Source: Bryum argenteum
Taxonomy: Eukaryota > Streptophyta > Bryopsida > Bryales > Bryaceae
NCBI GenBank assembly: GCA_037043015.1
Contig: CM073324.1
Span: 18,361,097 to 18,425,096, forward strand
Direction of reading: 5' to 3'
Length of the DNA stretch: 64,000 nucleotides
A program made the position numbers and the translations under genes. Under the pieces are notes generated by a model. It was given only the letters and a program-made list of their open reading frames with translations, did no database searches and had not been told where the DNA came from. Below, piece by piece: positions 1 through 16,800 of this stretch (the first letter of the stretch is position 1; the number at the start of each line of letters is the position of its first letter).

Positions 1-525
1 GAAGGTCTAAAAACAACCATATAGTAAAACAAGCACCATGTATGATATATTTAGTTTGAGAAAAATTTGGACGGTGAGAAGGTGCATTTATGATAATGTG
101 AATTTTGGGAAAAAAAATCTTGGAAAAAATCCAAAATCTTGAATTTTGGCAATTTTTGAAAGAAAAAAATGTAAAATTACTAGAAATTGTGAAGATTGTT
201 TTTGAAAGTTTTGGAGGTTGCCCTTGTAAAATTGGTAAACTTTTTGACTTCAGATACTTTGGAATTTTAATAGTTATTTGGTAATGAACATATTTCTAAA
301 AAAAAATTAAACAAAATTATTTTAAACTGCCAGTTTTGGACTTGAAACCTAACATTTCTAGATGAAGGTTATAAAATTAAAATTTACAAATTTTACCACA
401 TACACTTTATTGTATGGGGAGCATCCAATAAAAATCTTAGGCAATAATATCAAATTAATTCCTTAAAATGAGCTGCCCGAAATCTCAGAAAACCGAATCG
501 GTTTTCCTGGATTTTTAGGGGTTAA
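1..525. mobile_element. A-family TTAA element, right part only
   Basis: This stretch matches 42016-42553 almost base for base, which is the right-hand part of a complete 939-bp element. It ends in GGATTTTTAGGGGTTAA, the A-family terminal repeat plus the TTAA target. About 48 bases inside that end lies the GGGCAGC motif on the minus strand (seen as GCTGCCCG near 475). The left part lies before the window. There is no coding capacity. I infer a non-autonomous piggyBac-like element. Confidence 0.75.
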
Positions 526-2112
526 TTGTAAATTCTAATTACAAGGATCCTACTTTAATCCATAGAATACATTTTCTATCCTATAAATCAATGTCCACTT
601 GAAAATTACTCCCATAAGTTAATGTTGGTTAAACTACAACTTATTTGCTTTCTTAATGCTTTCCTATTGTAATATTGAAGTAATATTAAAGTAATGACTT
701 TCAATCTTATGAAGAGGACTGGTGTATTGTATAAAAATAAATTACTTGGTTAAGGGTATGTATAGTTGAATCATATTATGGTAATAGGTGATACGAATTA
801 TTTTATTTCTCTAAAGTAGTAATATGTTCCCAAAATAGATTCAAAAAACCCAAAAACAACATCAAGCACAAAACTAAATCACCTCTTAAATGTAAATTTT
901 TCGGACATTTTATTCTTGCTGCATTGCATTTTTGCCATTATCAAGAGTCAAGTTTGTTAATTTTCTTCTTTCACATGAAAGTCTATTAAAAGCACCTCAT
1001 TCTTTGTACTTCTTCAAGTTTATCGGTATAATCTATACATAGTGCAAATTTCATCTTTGATTATTGACAATGTATAGGATTTGCTTTGCCCAATTGTGTA
1101 GTATGAAGAACCATATTATTAACATTACAAACACTTAAAGTGGAAATACATTTAGTAAATGGACACAAAGAGTATCAAGAGAAAATGCTTACATTGGTTT
1201 AGAAGGACATAAGTATCAACCTTTCATTTCTTATTGACAATCTTTGCATTCTATTTATTGCTTAGAAAAAGAAAAAAAACAATAGTTCATAAAATTATAG
1301 AATAAAAACAAATAAAAATTATGATGATTAATGTAATATGTTCAGAAAAGAATAATAAGTGTGAATAAGTCTGATTGTATTGTATTTGAGTGTGAATAGA
1401 ATCTTTACAAACCTAAATTGTGATTTTGAGGAACTCAATTCTTGTGATGAATCTAAACTTCATATTTGGAAAATGAGTGCCTTAACATGCAAAATTAATC
1501 AAGTGGTTCTCCATTGAAGTTCTAGTAAGTGTGACATGTAGTTGTAATTGTTAATTTTTAATATTTCAAAATTAATTGTTAGACGAAGAAGCTGAGTATG
1601 AGTTCTTTTGAAATGAGATTGGTATAAAGAAATCATGTTCTTCATAGTTTAGCACAAGAAATTGTTCATATATGTGCCTTGATGAGCTAAAGATGATATG
1701 TTCTTAGTCTTCATTTTTTTACTATTGTAAGATTGGATTTAGATGTGGTCATGCAAAACTTCACAATATGAATGAAATAAAAGGTACAAAGCACACCTTT
1801 TTCAGAATAAGAGGATATATAACAGACTTTGTGCAAATTTTATTATTGTATATTAGTTGCAAATTTTATTATTGTATATTAGTTGCAAATTTTATTATTG
1901 TATATTAGCAAACTGTATCTAAACTTATAATTCTCTACATGCATTTAGTGTTTTGGATTGTAGACAAATGGAAGTTGTGTTTCTTATTAAGCTAAGTAGG
2001 TCATTTGTTCAAGATGTAATTCAAATGTTTACTGAAAGATAGTTGCTCGATATCACATTTTTTAAATGCATAGAAGGTGTGGAAAAGACACACTCAACCA
2101 AAGTATTGTAAT
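526..2112. other. AT-rich intergenic DNA
   Basis: No gene, TTAA element or SINE is recognisable here. Apart from the short tandem repeat listed separately, I see only unique-looking AT-rich sequence. Confidence 0.5.
1834..1908. repeat. 26-bp tandem repeat, about 2.9 copies
   Basis: Three head-to-tail copies of a 26-bp unit starting CAAATTTTATTATTG are nearly identical; the last is cut short by three bases. Confidence 0.85.
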
Positions 2113-2499
2113 ATGCTTTCTATTGTTTATGTCATTATAATTGCAACTCTAGTGTTCTTACCAAGACCATTAGCTCAATCACCACATGTAGAAACCATAC
2201 TAGACGAAGAGCCATACGATGAAGACCTATTTAAAGAACTAGAAGGCATAATGTTTGGAGATCCATACAAAGATCTACAAGCCATAAATAACGATGATCC
2301 ATACTACGATGATTATGAAGATGACAGTGATGACAATAGTATGGATATAGATGTGGATAATGTTAACAAATCAAATATTGAATCATTTAAAAGGCAAGAA
2401 TGTAATTTTGATTATCATGATGGAAATAAAATTGAAAAGAAAATCATTAACAAAGAAAAAAATGGTGATTATAGAGATCAAGGTAGAGTTGAGCTATAA
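2113..2499 (+). CDS. Putative secreted acidic protein (128 aa)
   Basis: I do not recognise this protein. The ATG at 2113 opens a 128-residue frame. It begins with a hydrophobic stretch (about residues 1-17) followed by PRPLAQ, which resembles a signal peptide with a cleavage site after LAQ. The mature part is strongly acidic and carries three similar Pro-Tyr blocks (EPYDED, DPYKDL, DPYYDDYEDD) followed by a Lys/Asn/Asp-rich tail. An uninterrupted frame of this length is uncommon in such AT-rich sequence, which supports a real gene, but there is no intron, clear promoter or homologue to confirm it. A longer frame starting with GTG at 2077 is less likely. The Asp-Tyr runs would suit tyrosine sulfation of a secreted peptide precursor, which is inference only. 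Confidence 0.4.
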   Translation: MLSIVYVIIIATLVFLPRPLAQSPHVETILDEEPYDEDLFKELEGIMFGDPYKDLQAINNDDPYYDDYEDDSDDNSMDIDVDNVNKSNIESFKRQECNFDYHDGNKIEKKIINKEKNGDYRDQGRVEL

Positions 2500-3756
2500 A
2501 TATCTTTTCCTCATATGATGATGTTGTGTGCACCTATTGGATGAGTGGAATGATTTTTTTCCATGACAAAGCATTAGAAATGTGTGTTCTCTAAAATAGA
2601 ACTGAAGTTGTGGTTTCATAGTGTAATTTGAAGACACTTCAAAAGATAAAAATTCCATTCGTTTAGTTTAGTTGTCAATTCTAGATGGCTTCTTAGATTA
2701 ACGAAAATGAAGTACATTATGTGCTCAATTCTTTTGAGTCACCTTAAAGCCTCTAGTTAACATCATTATACAAAATCTAGTGATTGAAAAGAATCTTTCT
2801 GATTCCAAATGTGCAACCCTAAGATCATCAAGTTAGTTCACGTACTCACAAAATTCAAGCAATATATTTTAAAAGTGAATGTATCCTAGAACATCGTAAA
2901 GTTTGACCATCCAATATTAGAGATTGACTGTAATGTAAGGTACAAATCGATTGTGTTTTCAATAATTTTCTTGTCACGAATTGATTGTTTATAAAATTTT
3001 GACCAAAAACATATTTAAATCATAATACAAGACTAGTATTTCACCGCGGCGTTGCCACAATCATACAAATAATTAGGTCATTTTTGTAATTTCTTGTGAT
3101 TCGGGGGCCAAAATTACTTGAAAATTCAATATCTTCAGTTCCGTCAACCCGTTTTCCAATCCAATCGTTTTCCACAATTCTACAAAAAAAACCTCCTTCC
3201 AACCACACCTCAAGCACCCCAATCCAACTGGCGGTGCCCCAGATCATAATGTCATGTCTTAAACAAAACAAAACAAACTACATGCCTTAAATAATAGATC
3301 TTGCACTTTTGAACCTTTTTTTGACTTCTTTGATTTACTTGTACAAGGGTGGATCTCACAACTTTTCACAACACCCACATATGTATAAGACCCTAATTCA
3401 ATCCATTTACAATGTATATTTGGAGATACTCTTGCTCTATTCATGCCAACCACAAAAGAGGCTTAAAATTTTACAATCGTACCCTTTCTTAACACCCACT
3501 TAATTAATTAATTAATTAATTAATTATTTAAAAAGCCCCCAAATGGTCAGCAACAAACATTAAATGATTATATCGCCCACCTGAAAAGGAAGCTGCGTAA
3601 GAAGTAACATCGTGAACGAAAAATCATCCAAATAAGATGAATAATCCAGCAACGAGGTAAAACATTCATCCGCTCCTCCCGAAGTCCGTCGTCTCCCTCC
3701 CCGAGGGAGGTCGTCGAGTTGCTTCCCAATGACCCGATCGATCTCTGATACGGCAC
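2500..3756. other. Intergenic DNA upstream of the LigB gene
   Basis: I see no gene. A (TTAA)n microsatellite of about seven units lies near 3500-3527. From about 3640 the sequence becomes richer in GC, which fits a promoter region running into the gene that follows. Confidence 0.5.
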
Positions 3757-3764
3757 TATAAAAA
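3757..3764 (+). promoter_or_regulatory. TATA box of the LigB gene
   Basis: CTATAAAAAT lies about 30 bases before the likely start of a 5' UTR exon (about 3785-4016). That exon appears to be spliced to 4557 through a 5' UTR intron: donor GTCG|GTGCGT at 4016/4017 and acceptor TTTCCAG at 4556, with a good branch-site match CTAAC about 20 bases earlier. Confidence 0.5.
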
Positions 3765-4637
3765 TGGTGGGGACGATCTGATAACGCCGGGTTTACGACA
3801 CCGATTCGCAGAAACTCTTGCTTACAGAAACTGCCTCTGGAAGGTTGATCGCTGCATGTTTTGATGGTGGTTGCTAATCAATTGTAGGTTCGCTTCAAGC
3901 AATCATTTGATGGTTTGCTCTTTTCTATCAACTTCGGAGTTAGGGTTGTGGCGCATTGTCGCTGTGGTTGCAGACACTTTTGAATCCTCATGTTCGGACT
4001 CGCTCAACTGAAGTCGGTGCGTTTACTTCTCCCGCTTCTCATTTGATTACTTGCTATTGTTTTGATTTCTCACTTGTAATCATAATTCGCACAATCTTTT
4101 AAGTCGATCGTTTTGTTTCTGTCGAAGTTGGGCGTTTCTTTTCATCCTGCGTTTGATATTGAGCTGTGAACTGATCACTGTTTGGAGGCATATCATTTGA
4201 AACATCATATTCATTTAATTGGAAAAATTCTAGGATTACGGTAGGATTTCTTCTTGAATCGAGTAGAATAAGAAGTGTGTGAAGATTTAAGATTTGCAGC
4301 ATATGATGGGTTTTAAAACGATGGTTGCTTTTGGGTACAATTACCTTAGATTGTAGGATTGGAAGAGTCAAGGTTTCATCCAACTTCCAAATCAAATCAA
4401 GGTTCTGATTGAATCGATCGATCAGATTGCTGGGCACTGGAAAATTTCTGATTTTACCTGCTATGGTCAACAAGCCAGTGACATGTAGCTTTTGAATACT
4501 AGATGAGTTCTTGGCTTGTGGCACAATTTTCAACTGCTAACTGTGAATATTTCCAGCAGTGGTTCGGCAAGTCGCAGTCGAGTTCGGCAACAACAAGCAA
4601 AGCAGTGAAGGTGGTGGAGGAGGACAAAACAACAAGC

Positions 4638-6016
4638 ATGGCAGATGCAACGGGTACTTTGAGCACTTTCTATGTGTCACATGGATCGCCTATGATGCCC
4701 ATCGAAGATATCCCAATTCGGGACTTCTTCGCCACTTGGACCAAGCGGTACCCCATAAGGTAACACTCAATCGAATCTAGGTTACTCTCGATTCTCTTTC
4801 TTGATCTGGTTGGCAAAGGTATGAAATCCTGAGTATGAGGATGGTGTATGTGTGTTTGGATCAGGCCGAAGGCAATTCTTGCAATTTCGGCCCATTGGGA
4901 TACTCGCGAGCCTGCAGTGAATGTTGTCAGCAAGAATAGTACCATTCATGACTTTTATAACTTCCCTCGCGAGCTTTATCAAGTAAGTTGCAAGTTTCGC
5001 TTAGTGCTTCCACGGTTGTGTTCATTTTCTTTGTAAATCGATGGTCTCAATATACTCTTAAAAACATCTTAAAAACGTTTGCACACTCGACCCAATCTAT
5101 CACTACTATCTACGAGTTGAAATGATTGCTAGCAGTAGCTGTGGTTGCTTTTGCGTACATGGTCCATTTAAGATGCGCATATCCTATGTTTCAGGAACAT
5201 GATTAATTTTGCGACAAATTTCATTGCAAAGTAGAGTTTCGATTCTCAAACCATGTGCTGCTGAGGCTGGATCATGGAGCCACTGTTGTGTAATGAGGTC
5301 TTGTATCAAGCAATGGCTGACTGGGGAGGGCATTGCAATGCAGTTACAATATACACCTCCAGGAGCGCCAGATGTGGCACGGCGAGTGAAGGCGCTGCTG
5401 CAACGAGCAGGCTTCCCGACGGTGCTGGAGGATCCCGAGAGGGGGCTGGACCATGGCTCGTGGACGCCGCTCATGCTCATGTACCCCGAGGCCGACATTC
5501 CCGTTTTCCAGCTCTCCATCCAGAGCCACAAATCTGGCAAGCATCACTACGACCTCGGGCGTGCCCTGGCTCCCCTGCGTGACGAAGGCGTGCTCATCTT
5601 CGCTTCCGGCACCTCAGTCCACAACCTCCGGGAGCTTCAACGCTCTAGTCGATCTGGCGCTCCAACCGTGTGGGCCAAGGCCTTCGATGGCTGGTTGGAC
5701 GACGTGCTCCTGAACAACAAGTAAGCCCCGCACCAAGCTTCTCAACCATGCATTCATCTAATCAGTTTATCTATGATGGAACATTTTGTATAGAGGAATG
5801 AAAGTGGTATTGTTGGCTTTGGGCAGGCACGAAGAGGCAGTGGATTGGGAGAAGGCGCCATATGCACGCAAAGCTCATCCGCATCCAGATCACTTGTTCC
5901 CGGTGTACGTTGCTCTGGGAGCGGCAGGGGAGCAATGCAAAGCTGAGAAGATTTACGAGGAGTTCACCATGGGTTTAGCTTTGTCATGCTATGAGTTCAA
6001 AGCCGCTTCCAGTTGA
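4638..6016 (+). CDS. LigB: LigB-type extradiol ring-cleavage dioxygenase (4,5-DOPA dioxygenase-like)
   Basis: The product is a 268-residue class III extradiol dioxygenase of the plant LigB / DOPA 4,5-dioxygenase family. These metal-dependent enzymes open catechol rings; the natural substrate in most plants is unknown. Exons are 4638-4759, 4865-4982, 5344-5720 and 5827-6016, all with GT-AG borders and consistent phase. Family landmarks are SHGSPMM near the N-terminus, ISAHWD, LDHGSWTPLMLMYPEADIPV, HHYDLGRALAPLRDEGVLI and KAPYARKAHPHPDHLFP; the histidines in these supply the metal site in the family. I chose ATG 4638 because it gives the usual family length and follows the 5' UTR acceptor at 4556. 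An in-frame ATG at 4503 would add 45 residues but lies inside the probable 5' UTR intron. A decayed inverted copy of the 3' part lies at 56527-56955. Confidence 0.92.
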
Positions 6017-7774
6017 GCTAGTTTAGCTTGCATGTGGAAGAAGAATGAATGTGGGTGTGAATTGTCCACTATGTCTATAATCTCTCATCTTCAAGGTTTT
6101 AGGGTGCGCCAAGACGGCTCATTCTTTTGTGTTGTTGCTATTAGTCTTGTATCATTCTTGTCCAATAATACGTACATTCATGTGCAGAGCAGCCTACTCC
6201 AGTACACTTGTTGCTTAAATCTTTCGAATGGTCGTCAGGGCTGATCATGGCTTCATTTAGAGCAGCAACCCTTGCATCCTGAGCACACTAGCCACAAGTT
6301 ACAATAGAGACAGTGAAGAAGGTGTTGGTTGCTTTGATTGCTGGATCTGTTTCACTTTGGAAGCTCCGTGGAATGTGAATTGGAAATTGAATAGGACTCT
6401 GAAGTCTCGATTCCTCGCAACATTCCTATGTGAGTGCTGCGAAACTGCAGGAAGAACTAAAACGAGCCCAAAACTATGTCCTGTACAATACAGGACTCGA
6501 GCGCAATGCCCATGTTGTATGTAAAATGTATGAAGTTGTTTATAAGTGGAACTTCTTCATGCTTGATTTTGACTATTTGTAAGTATTTTTTCAAAAGTTT
6601 GTTATTTTCTACCAATGATTACCAAAACAAACTAAAAAAAACTTAAACTTGAAAGTTAGAAAGATATGAATTTTACTATCATCCTAGCTTGCATGATTCA
6701 CCTTAAATTTGAATCACTCGTTGGAAAACAATGATGTTTGTGTGGTACACTTATATCATAATTCTTGTTCCTATTGGTCCGTAGAAATGCAAGAAATGTT
6801 TGTTTTGTGTTGGTCCATGTCAAACTTAGTCCAATTGTCATTTTGTATATATTTGAGAAGCTTATGAGATATCAATTACCGTATGTGATAGGCCAGTCCA
6901 GAAAAAATTATATCACTATGGAAACAAGAAAAAGTCCTATTTATGGAAAATATTTGTATTGGTACTAACAAAAACTTAGAATCAACACTCAAAGTGAAAT
7001 GTTGAACTGAAAATCTTGGAAAGTAATTTTATATGACAACAAGTTGTTGAATAGACCTATCACGTACGGTGATATATATAATTATAGAAATTAATGAGGA
7101 CGTAAATCTCTTGTTGAGTATGTTTTGAAGAATTTTAGTACATGGTACTATAACAAAAAGTTGATGAAAATATAAAGGATTCATTTAAGCACGGAAACTT
7201 TTAGGATTAAAAGATTGTGGAAATTTAGAAGATGAGGCATTTAGATGTTCAACTCTTAGCACTTGCCATGTGATTGAGGATTTGGATAGTGACATAAACA
7301 TGCAAGGTTTACAATGAATGTGAAGTCAACGTACTCTCTTATGTAAATTCTTTGGCTTTGTTTTTGTTACTTTTTTTTTATGAAAGATGTGCGACTTCAT
7401 ATATTCTACATGCCATTAACATATTGAAATTAAAAAAGTTCGCCACCATTACAATGTTGTGTAAAGTATGCATTGTCCAAATCATCAAAAAACTTACCTA
7501 TAAAAGTTCTTTGTAACCCAAATTGACAATCGTAGGGCTCAAAATGATAAAACCCATGATAGTCCATCAAACTCAATCCACACAGTCAACAGATGAAATC
7601 CACGAACTTCTCATCCATAATAGATGATTATCATCCAGGAATGGAATGTGACGGTCTGGATTCAGGTTCTAGGGTTTAAGGCTATCCGCATTCTAGTCGA
7701 TTCAAGATCCCTTTGCAATTCTGGGTCAAGTTCGAAATCACCCAAAGATTCTTGTGTGTAGAAAATCATCCGCA
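6017..7774. other. 3' UTR of LigB, then AT-rich spacer and IPMDH upstream region
   Basis: The first 500 bases look transcribed: the part just after the stop codon is conserved in the fragment at 56.5 kb. From about 6600 to 7550 the DNA is AT-rich with no feature I can name. The last 200 bases probably hold the IPMDH promoter and 5' UTR, but no clear TATA box is visible. Confidence 0.45.
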
Positions 7775-11644
<3,870 letters not shown>

Positions 11645-12893
11645 GAAATAGAGATATATAGTTACGTGACTGAGAAGAGAAAGAAAGATGCTCCCTCGTT
11701 GTACTCTTTTTTTCAATCCATTTTTGCGTTTTCTTGGGAGCATTGGATGCGTCGAGTGGCAGGAGTTTGTTGTTCAGGTGATGGGCTTGACAGTGTGTGC
11801 AGGTGATAAATTGCTGCAGTTATTGGAAGTATCATCAATGTACCAAAAGCTTATTTCCAGTTTGAGGAAGTCGAGATTTCTGCCAGGCGCCGGCATGCAT
11901 GCCATGATGCTTCTGGGGAATTGTAGCACTTAGTCAGAGTCCGTCAACCTTGTACGTGGGGGCCCATAGATTGATCTCGAAAAGAGATGACTAATATCCG
12001 GAAATTTCAAGTGACTAAAGATCTCGCATCAGACTGCTCTTTTGTGCCAGAACCAGTACTCCGAGTACTGGAATGCTGTGTATTCATTGAGTACAAAGTC
12101 TTTGTGTGGATACAAGACTTTCGTAAAACTGGGCTTGAGTAATAACCGGGGGCCTGACGCAGGAAATGTAATGAGGTTGGTGGCAGATTCTACCACATGT
12201 TACTATGAGCTTCGAGGCGCTGGTTCGTGATGTATTTCTCAAACGTTTAATACATGTTGGTTCAAGTAAAAAGATGGACACCTGCCCTGGTTCAAGTGTA
12301 CTGATTTCACTTCATCAATACACTAATTGGTTTGGTTAGAAGGAAGAAAACTGTGCTAATGTTTGTGTCAGAATTTACGAGTTAGGAGGAGGTTATGGTA
12401 GAAGTTACAAGTTTGGAGGGCTGAAGTGTACTGCAAGGCCCGAGTTACATTCGGGGGAGAGGTGTTGGGAGAATCCGAGAGTGGATAGTAACCAAATTAC
12501 ATCACAAAATGCGGAAGATAATCTGCTAATTTTAGATTTGTACCCATTTTGCATGATCTAATCAACTGCGACGTCGACAGGTAAACATTCAAGTTCTCTC
12601 CACATGAGTATAGATAGCTGTTGGTAAAAGGATTGCCTTCGGAGAAAGCGTTCTTCACGATTTGAGCTTCAATTGTCAAACGCTACGCTTGGCTAAGTGA
12701 TCCTCGAATTGCATGGAGTATGTACACGACTCTTGGTACTATATTGCTCGAATGATAGAACTAGAAATGTACAGCTTAGAGGTATAATTACTCGAACCTC
12801 ATCCTACATGATGGTGCGAATTGTTTGCAAGTCCTCTTCCTGCGGGCTACCAAAATCACTGCGAGTCCTCTCGGCATCGTCCATCAATTGACT
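11645..12893. other. Region between convergent genes (3' UTRs)
   Basis: IPMDH and the minus-strand gene that follows end towards each other here. The sequence is of mixed composition and without repeats I can name, and probably consists of the two 3' UTRs with a short spacer. Confidence 0.45.
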
Positions 12894-15303
12894 TTAGCTC
12901 CTGTACATCATAACGTAATTTCATTTGTCAGAATAACAGGCACCCATGAGTATTTGATGTGAAACTAAATCAGAAAGAACATGGTGCACCTTCTACCAGA
13001 ACTTTAGACGATCATATCAAAGGCCAGGATGATCATCTTCATAAACCATCAAAATGCTTGTATCGACCAAAGATGCTGCCATCATTGTTCCTAGCTTGCT
13101 CAGACAGGCAGTACAGCAGTTTCACTCTATATGCAAGTCTCTCTCTAGACTTCTGTGTCGCAGATGACTCAAACATGGCAGTTTCTCTCTCTATGCAAGT
13201 CTCTCTCTAATCTTCTGATTCATGGACGGTGTGAGAGATGGCTTACTTGAGTTTCTGGTCGAGCGTTTTGGAGATGGTCTTGTAGAAGTGGATGTGGGGC
13301 TCGTGGTCGCGAATCTTGCGGGGCTTGTGCGACGGGTAGGACGGCGTGGGCGCGTTGGAGCACCGCTCGGACAGCAGCTTCAGACTATCGTGGCGGCCCA
13401 GAATGGCGGCTTTGTTGTTGTTGCTGTTGCTGTTATCCCCCACGGAAGGATCCCACGACAGTGACGTTGCAATGTTGGACCTCCCATTGCGTCCTCCTCG
13501 AGCAGAGGCTGATTTCGACATGACTTTGAGCGACGGAGTAGCCGGCGCAGGCACCGACACTCGACACAGCTTGCTCAGAAGCCGCACGAAGTCGCTGGAC
13601 ATCTTCGTGTCCGTTAGCCCGCCTCCGCACAACATCCCTCCCTTCATCCGATCCTGCACACCAGCCATCCACGATCAGAAACTAACCAAGAGATAGAACT
13701 ATGGAAAAGTTCCGGACTTGCAAATTCCATCCTTGAGAGGAATCCGTTTTGCATGCAGAATGAGTATTGCAAAAATTCTCCAACAAGCATGAAAACTATC
13801 AGCTGAGAGTAAGCTCAAGGTCCCCAGAACACCTCGCAGCTTTTACAATGTGCACGCAAAGAATACCAATCCCATGTTCATGCTCTCACTTGCAATGTCA
13901 GGAACCTGATGGGTAGCATATCCAAGCAATTGATGTGGGAAATGAGCTATTACATAAGTCATGCAACAAATTAGAGCAAGCTTGGAAACTTTTGGCCCAT
14001 AGTAAGCTCAAGCTCCCCAATGTGCACATGCAGTTCGCCAATGCCATGTTCAAGTTTTTGCTCGCAATGTCAAAAACTTGTTGGGTAGCAAATTTACAAC
14101 TTGATTGATGTGTAGGGGTTGGATCAGACCTCGTCATCGTCGGAGCCGGATTCGTCGACAATTCCGTTTCGGTAACCGCCGAAGCTGCGATTGAGCGAGT
14201 TCACAGGGCGGCCGCTATCAAAGAAGGGGTCCTTGCGGATGGGCGACATGGTGAGCTCGCGAGAGAGGCGCTGCGAAGCGAACTCGAGGTCACGCCCGAG
14301 CGAATGTTCTCGTCCCAGCGACTGCTCGCGCCCCGAGTATTCACTCAGGTAGCGTCCTTCCGACAAGTAGCCACTGGAGCCTTGGAGCTCGCCGGGAGCT
14401 TCCACCTCGATCTCCGATGTTGCAGCGGGAGCCGCCGCCACCGCCGCCGCGCGTGCTCGCTTCACCTTCGATCTGCTCGCTTGCATCGGAGAGGACTTCA
14501 TCAATGACCCCACTGATGACACCTTCTCTGGTCGAATCTTCGTCGAGCTCTCCCATTTCGGTTGCAGCGATTTCACCTCCTTCGATGGCAAAAGTGACCG
14601 ACTCCTCAATGGCGACCTGGCAAGCATGCAATTGTCCAAACATCATTCTCAATTGCAATGTAGTAGTCAACCCCATGCGGAACGAGGGGAATGATCGAGA
14701 CTGGTACCTGTGGCGGACGACTGGCGGGGCGCTATGACGATGATTGGGAGCTTTGGTGCTGTCTTTGAAGGAGACGCGGAGGGAGCGGGCGCGGAGCGTG
14801 GAGGTGGACTGATCAGCAGCAGGCTGGGGTGTAGAGATTTCGTCTTTGGCAGGGATGTCGAAGGCGACAGGAGGGATGGTCGCAGCGGCATTGATAGTAC
14901 TGTCAACGCCGCCATTGGTGTCGGAGTCGTGGTGAGAGTGGTCCCCAGACACAGAGCTGCTGCGGGAGGTGGTAGCAGAGATGCGGGGGGTGGTGACGGG
15001 CGTTTCGAAGTGGTCTGGCGAGGACAGGACTTCGTCGAGCCGGGGCTCCACGGGCGTGAACCGCGTGCGCACGCTTCCTTTGAACGGCTTGATGCTCGAG
15101 ACAGTTCTACTGTTACTGAGATCGCGCGACGGACCCAGCTGCCAGTCCTTGAGAGAGATGTCGGTTCCGTCATCGTCTTGCGGCACCGGCAAACTGAACG
15201 TCCGCATTTCGCCCCCTCCCACTGGAACGCCCTTCAGCAACCCTCCCCAATCCTCGCTCCGCTCCGGACTCCACGACTGCGTCAGCTCCGTCTCGAGTTC
15301 CAT
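12894..15303 (-). CDS. Ser-rich plant protein of unknown function sharing a C-terminal module with the Lzipper-MIP1 gene
   Basis: I do not recognise a named family. Exons on the minus strand are 15303-14708, 14616-14130, 13653-13247 and 12900-12894, giving 498 residues. The N-terminal two thirds are Ser/Pro/Arg-rich and probably disordered, with an Ala-rich patch and a run of SLGRE/SLGRD motifs. The 136-residue third exon matches the corresponding exon of the gene at 22921-26259: both start in phase 0 with an Asp-rich junction, share a KLC/CSK helix region, an LLxExCS motif and end PHxHxYKxIxxxLxxKLK, and both break in phase 2 so that a final exon adds one residue and a stop. If the last intron is not removed the frame still stops straight after KLK. 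ATG 15303 is the first in-frame ATG; the longer frame to 15450 begins with GTG. Upstream Lzipper exons were not found. Confidence 0.6.
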
Positions 15304-16800
15304 CGCCAACCGATCACGAATCTCACTTCCTCTACAAATTGCAAAATGCTCCTGGAGCAACTGTCGACACAAAAAAGGCTCAACACGCCCACTCTCGCTT
15401 GAGCACTTCTTCAACAAGTTCAAAACGGCTCCTGGAGCAACTGTCGCCACAAGAAAGGGTCGTAATGGACACTCTCGAGCTCCAGATCCTGCTAGAATGT
15501 GTGGCTCATTCTAGCATCGATCTGATCGATGAGTGGAATCCGATCGATCGATCGATGCATGAGTGAGTGAGGGAGGGTTGCTCGGCAGGCGCGGTGAATT
15601 GCGCATCAAGTTATAAGTGAGGAGGATAATCAATCAATATAGTTACAATCATGGACCTCAAAACCTGGAGAAGCCAGCCAGCCTTGTGATGCGTGAAAGC
15701 TATGGCGGAACGAACGGGTACCTTGGACACTGAATATAACGCCACTGCCTTTTTATGACTTGTATATAGAAAACCCAAGCAAAGTGCAACTGACACTTCT
15801 CCTTCTTGTATATAAATATGCTAATTATATATACATGTCACCGGTGTTTCATACTCTTCTTGACTGGGTCCTTCGGAAGTCAACATGAGCCCCATTTTGA
15901 AGGAAAAGACGATTGCGAGTTGATTATACGGTACTTGCATAGAGAATGTTTTATGAAATGGCAATAACATTCTTATGTAACGCCACCAAATTTTGCTTGA
16001 GTAGTCCCTTTCCCATACAACAACCACCAAATGAGTAGCTATGCTCCCGTGTACCAAAAGGTTGTCTTGAATGAAAGAAGTATAAAAAGAATAAGTGGAG
16101 CATTGATCTCAGTTGAAAGAATACTGAATGAAAATACTTCATGAACAAAAAAAAATAAAAAATTAGGGCTATCACACCTTATTCTTGCATGCAACTTTAT
16201 CACTGTAAAAACAGCAGATTTAGTGATGAAAGGACCCAGAAGATTTGGACTCTGGGGTGTACCATGTCCTTGTACTGTAAAGGGATTTATTCACAATCAA
16301 TGCTTTAAGGTAACTTGCTCAAGCATGGTACATCTGCAGTGAAGTTAGCCGTGCAAGTAATTTGTGTGCATGGGTGATGTGATTTGTAGATTGGACAAAG
16401 TGAAACTATAATTTAGACTGGACTCTTGAAAAATATGCTATAATTGTTTTTTGAAGTTGAACTTGTAGGTCTTCCTTAAATGACTTAGTCTAGAATGTTT
16501 GTGTATTGAATTCACTAATGTTATGCTCTATGGGCATATCATTGAGGGTAGGTTGAATGCACACTCTATTCATGTAAACTGCAATAGCGGTTTGATGTTT
16601 TTTCCCTCCTTCTACATTGAAAATCAGCCTTCGTAGATATCATGTCCCTCTTGCAAAGTTTATTCTAGTGAGCCATCTTTGATATTGCTCCAATTCAACC
16701 CTAGACTAAGAGCCATGACCATAATTTTTGAGTAATTCTCTTTGTCAATCTTCATGATGCATTGGGTGAATGGCCCCCACTTCACGTAAGTTAAACATAA
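15304..16800. other. Upstream region of the minus-strand gene and spacer
   Basis: A 30-bp segment containing GCTCCTGGAGCAACTGTCG occurs twice, at about 15349 and 15429, in or just before the 5' UTR. A short GATC-rich run lies at 15523-15556. From 15.6 to 16.8 kb I see AT-rich DNA without a gene. Confidence 0.4.

Noticed and set aside
4503..4637. N-terminal extension of LigB from ATG 4503
   Set aside because: A strong branch site and acceptor at 4556 place this ATG inside a 5' UTR intron, and the start at 4638 gives normal family length.
14710..15402. 230-codon plus-strand frame opposite the Ser-rich gene
   Set aside because: The minus strand has a consistent spliced gene with good junctions; the plus frame is a shadow of its GC-rich exon.
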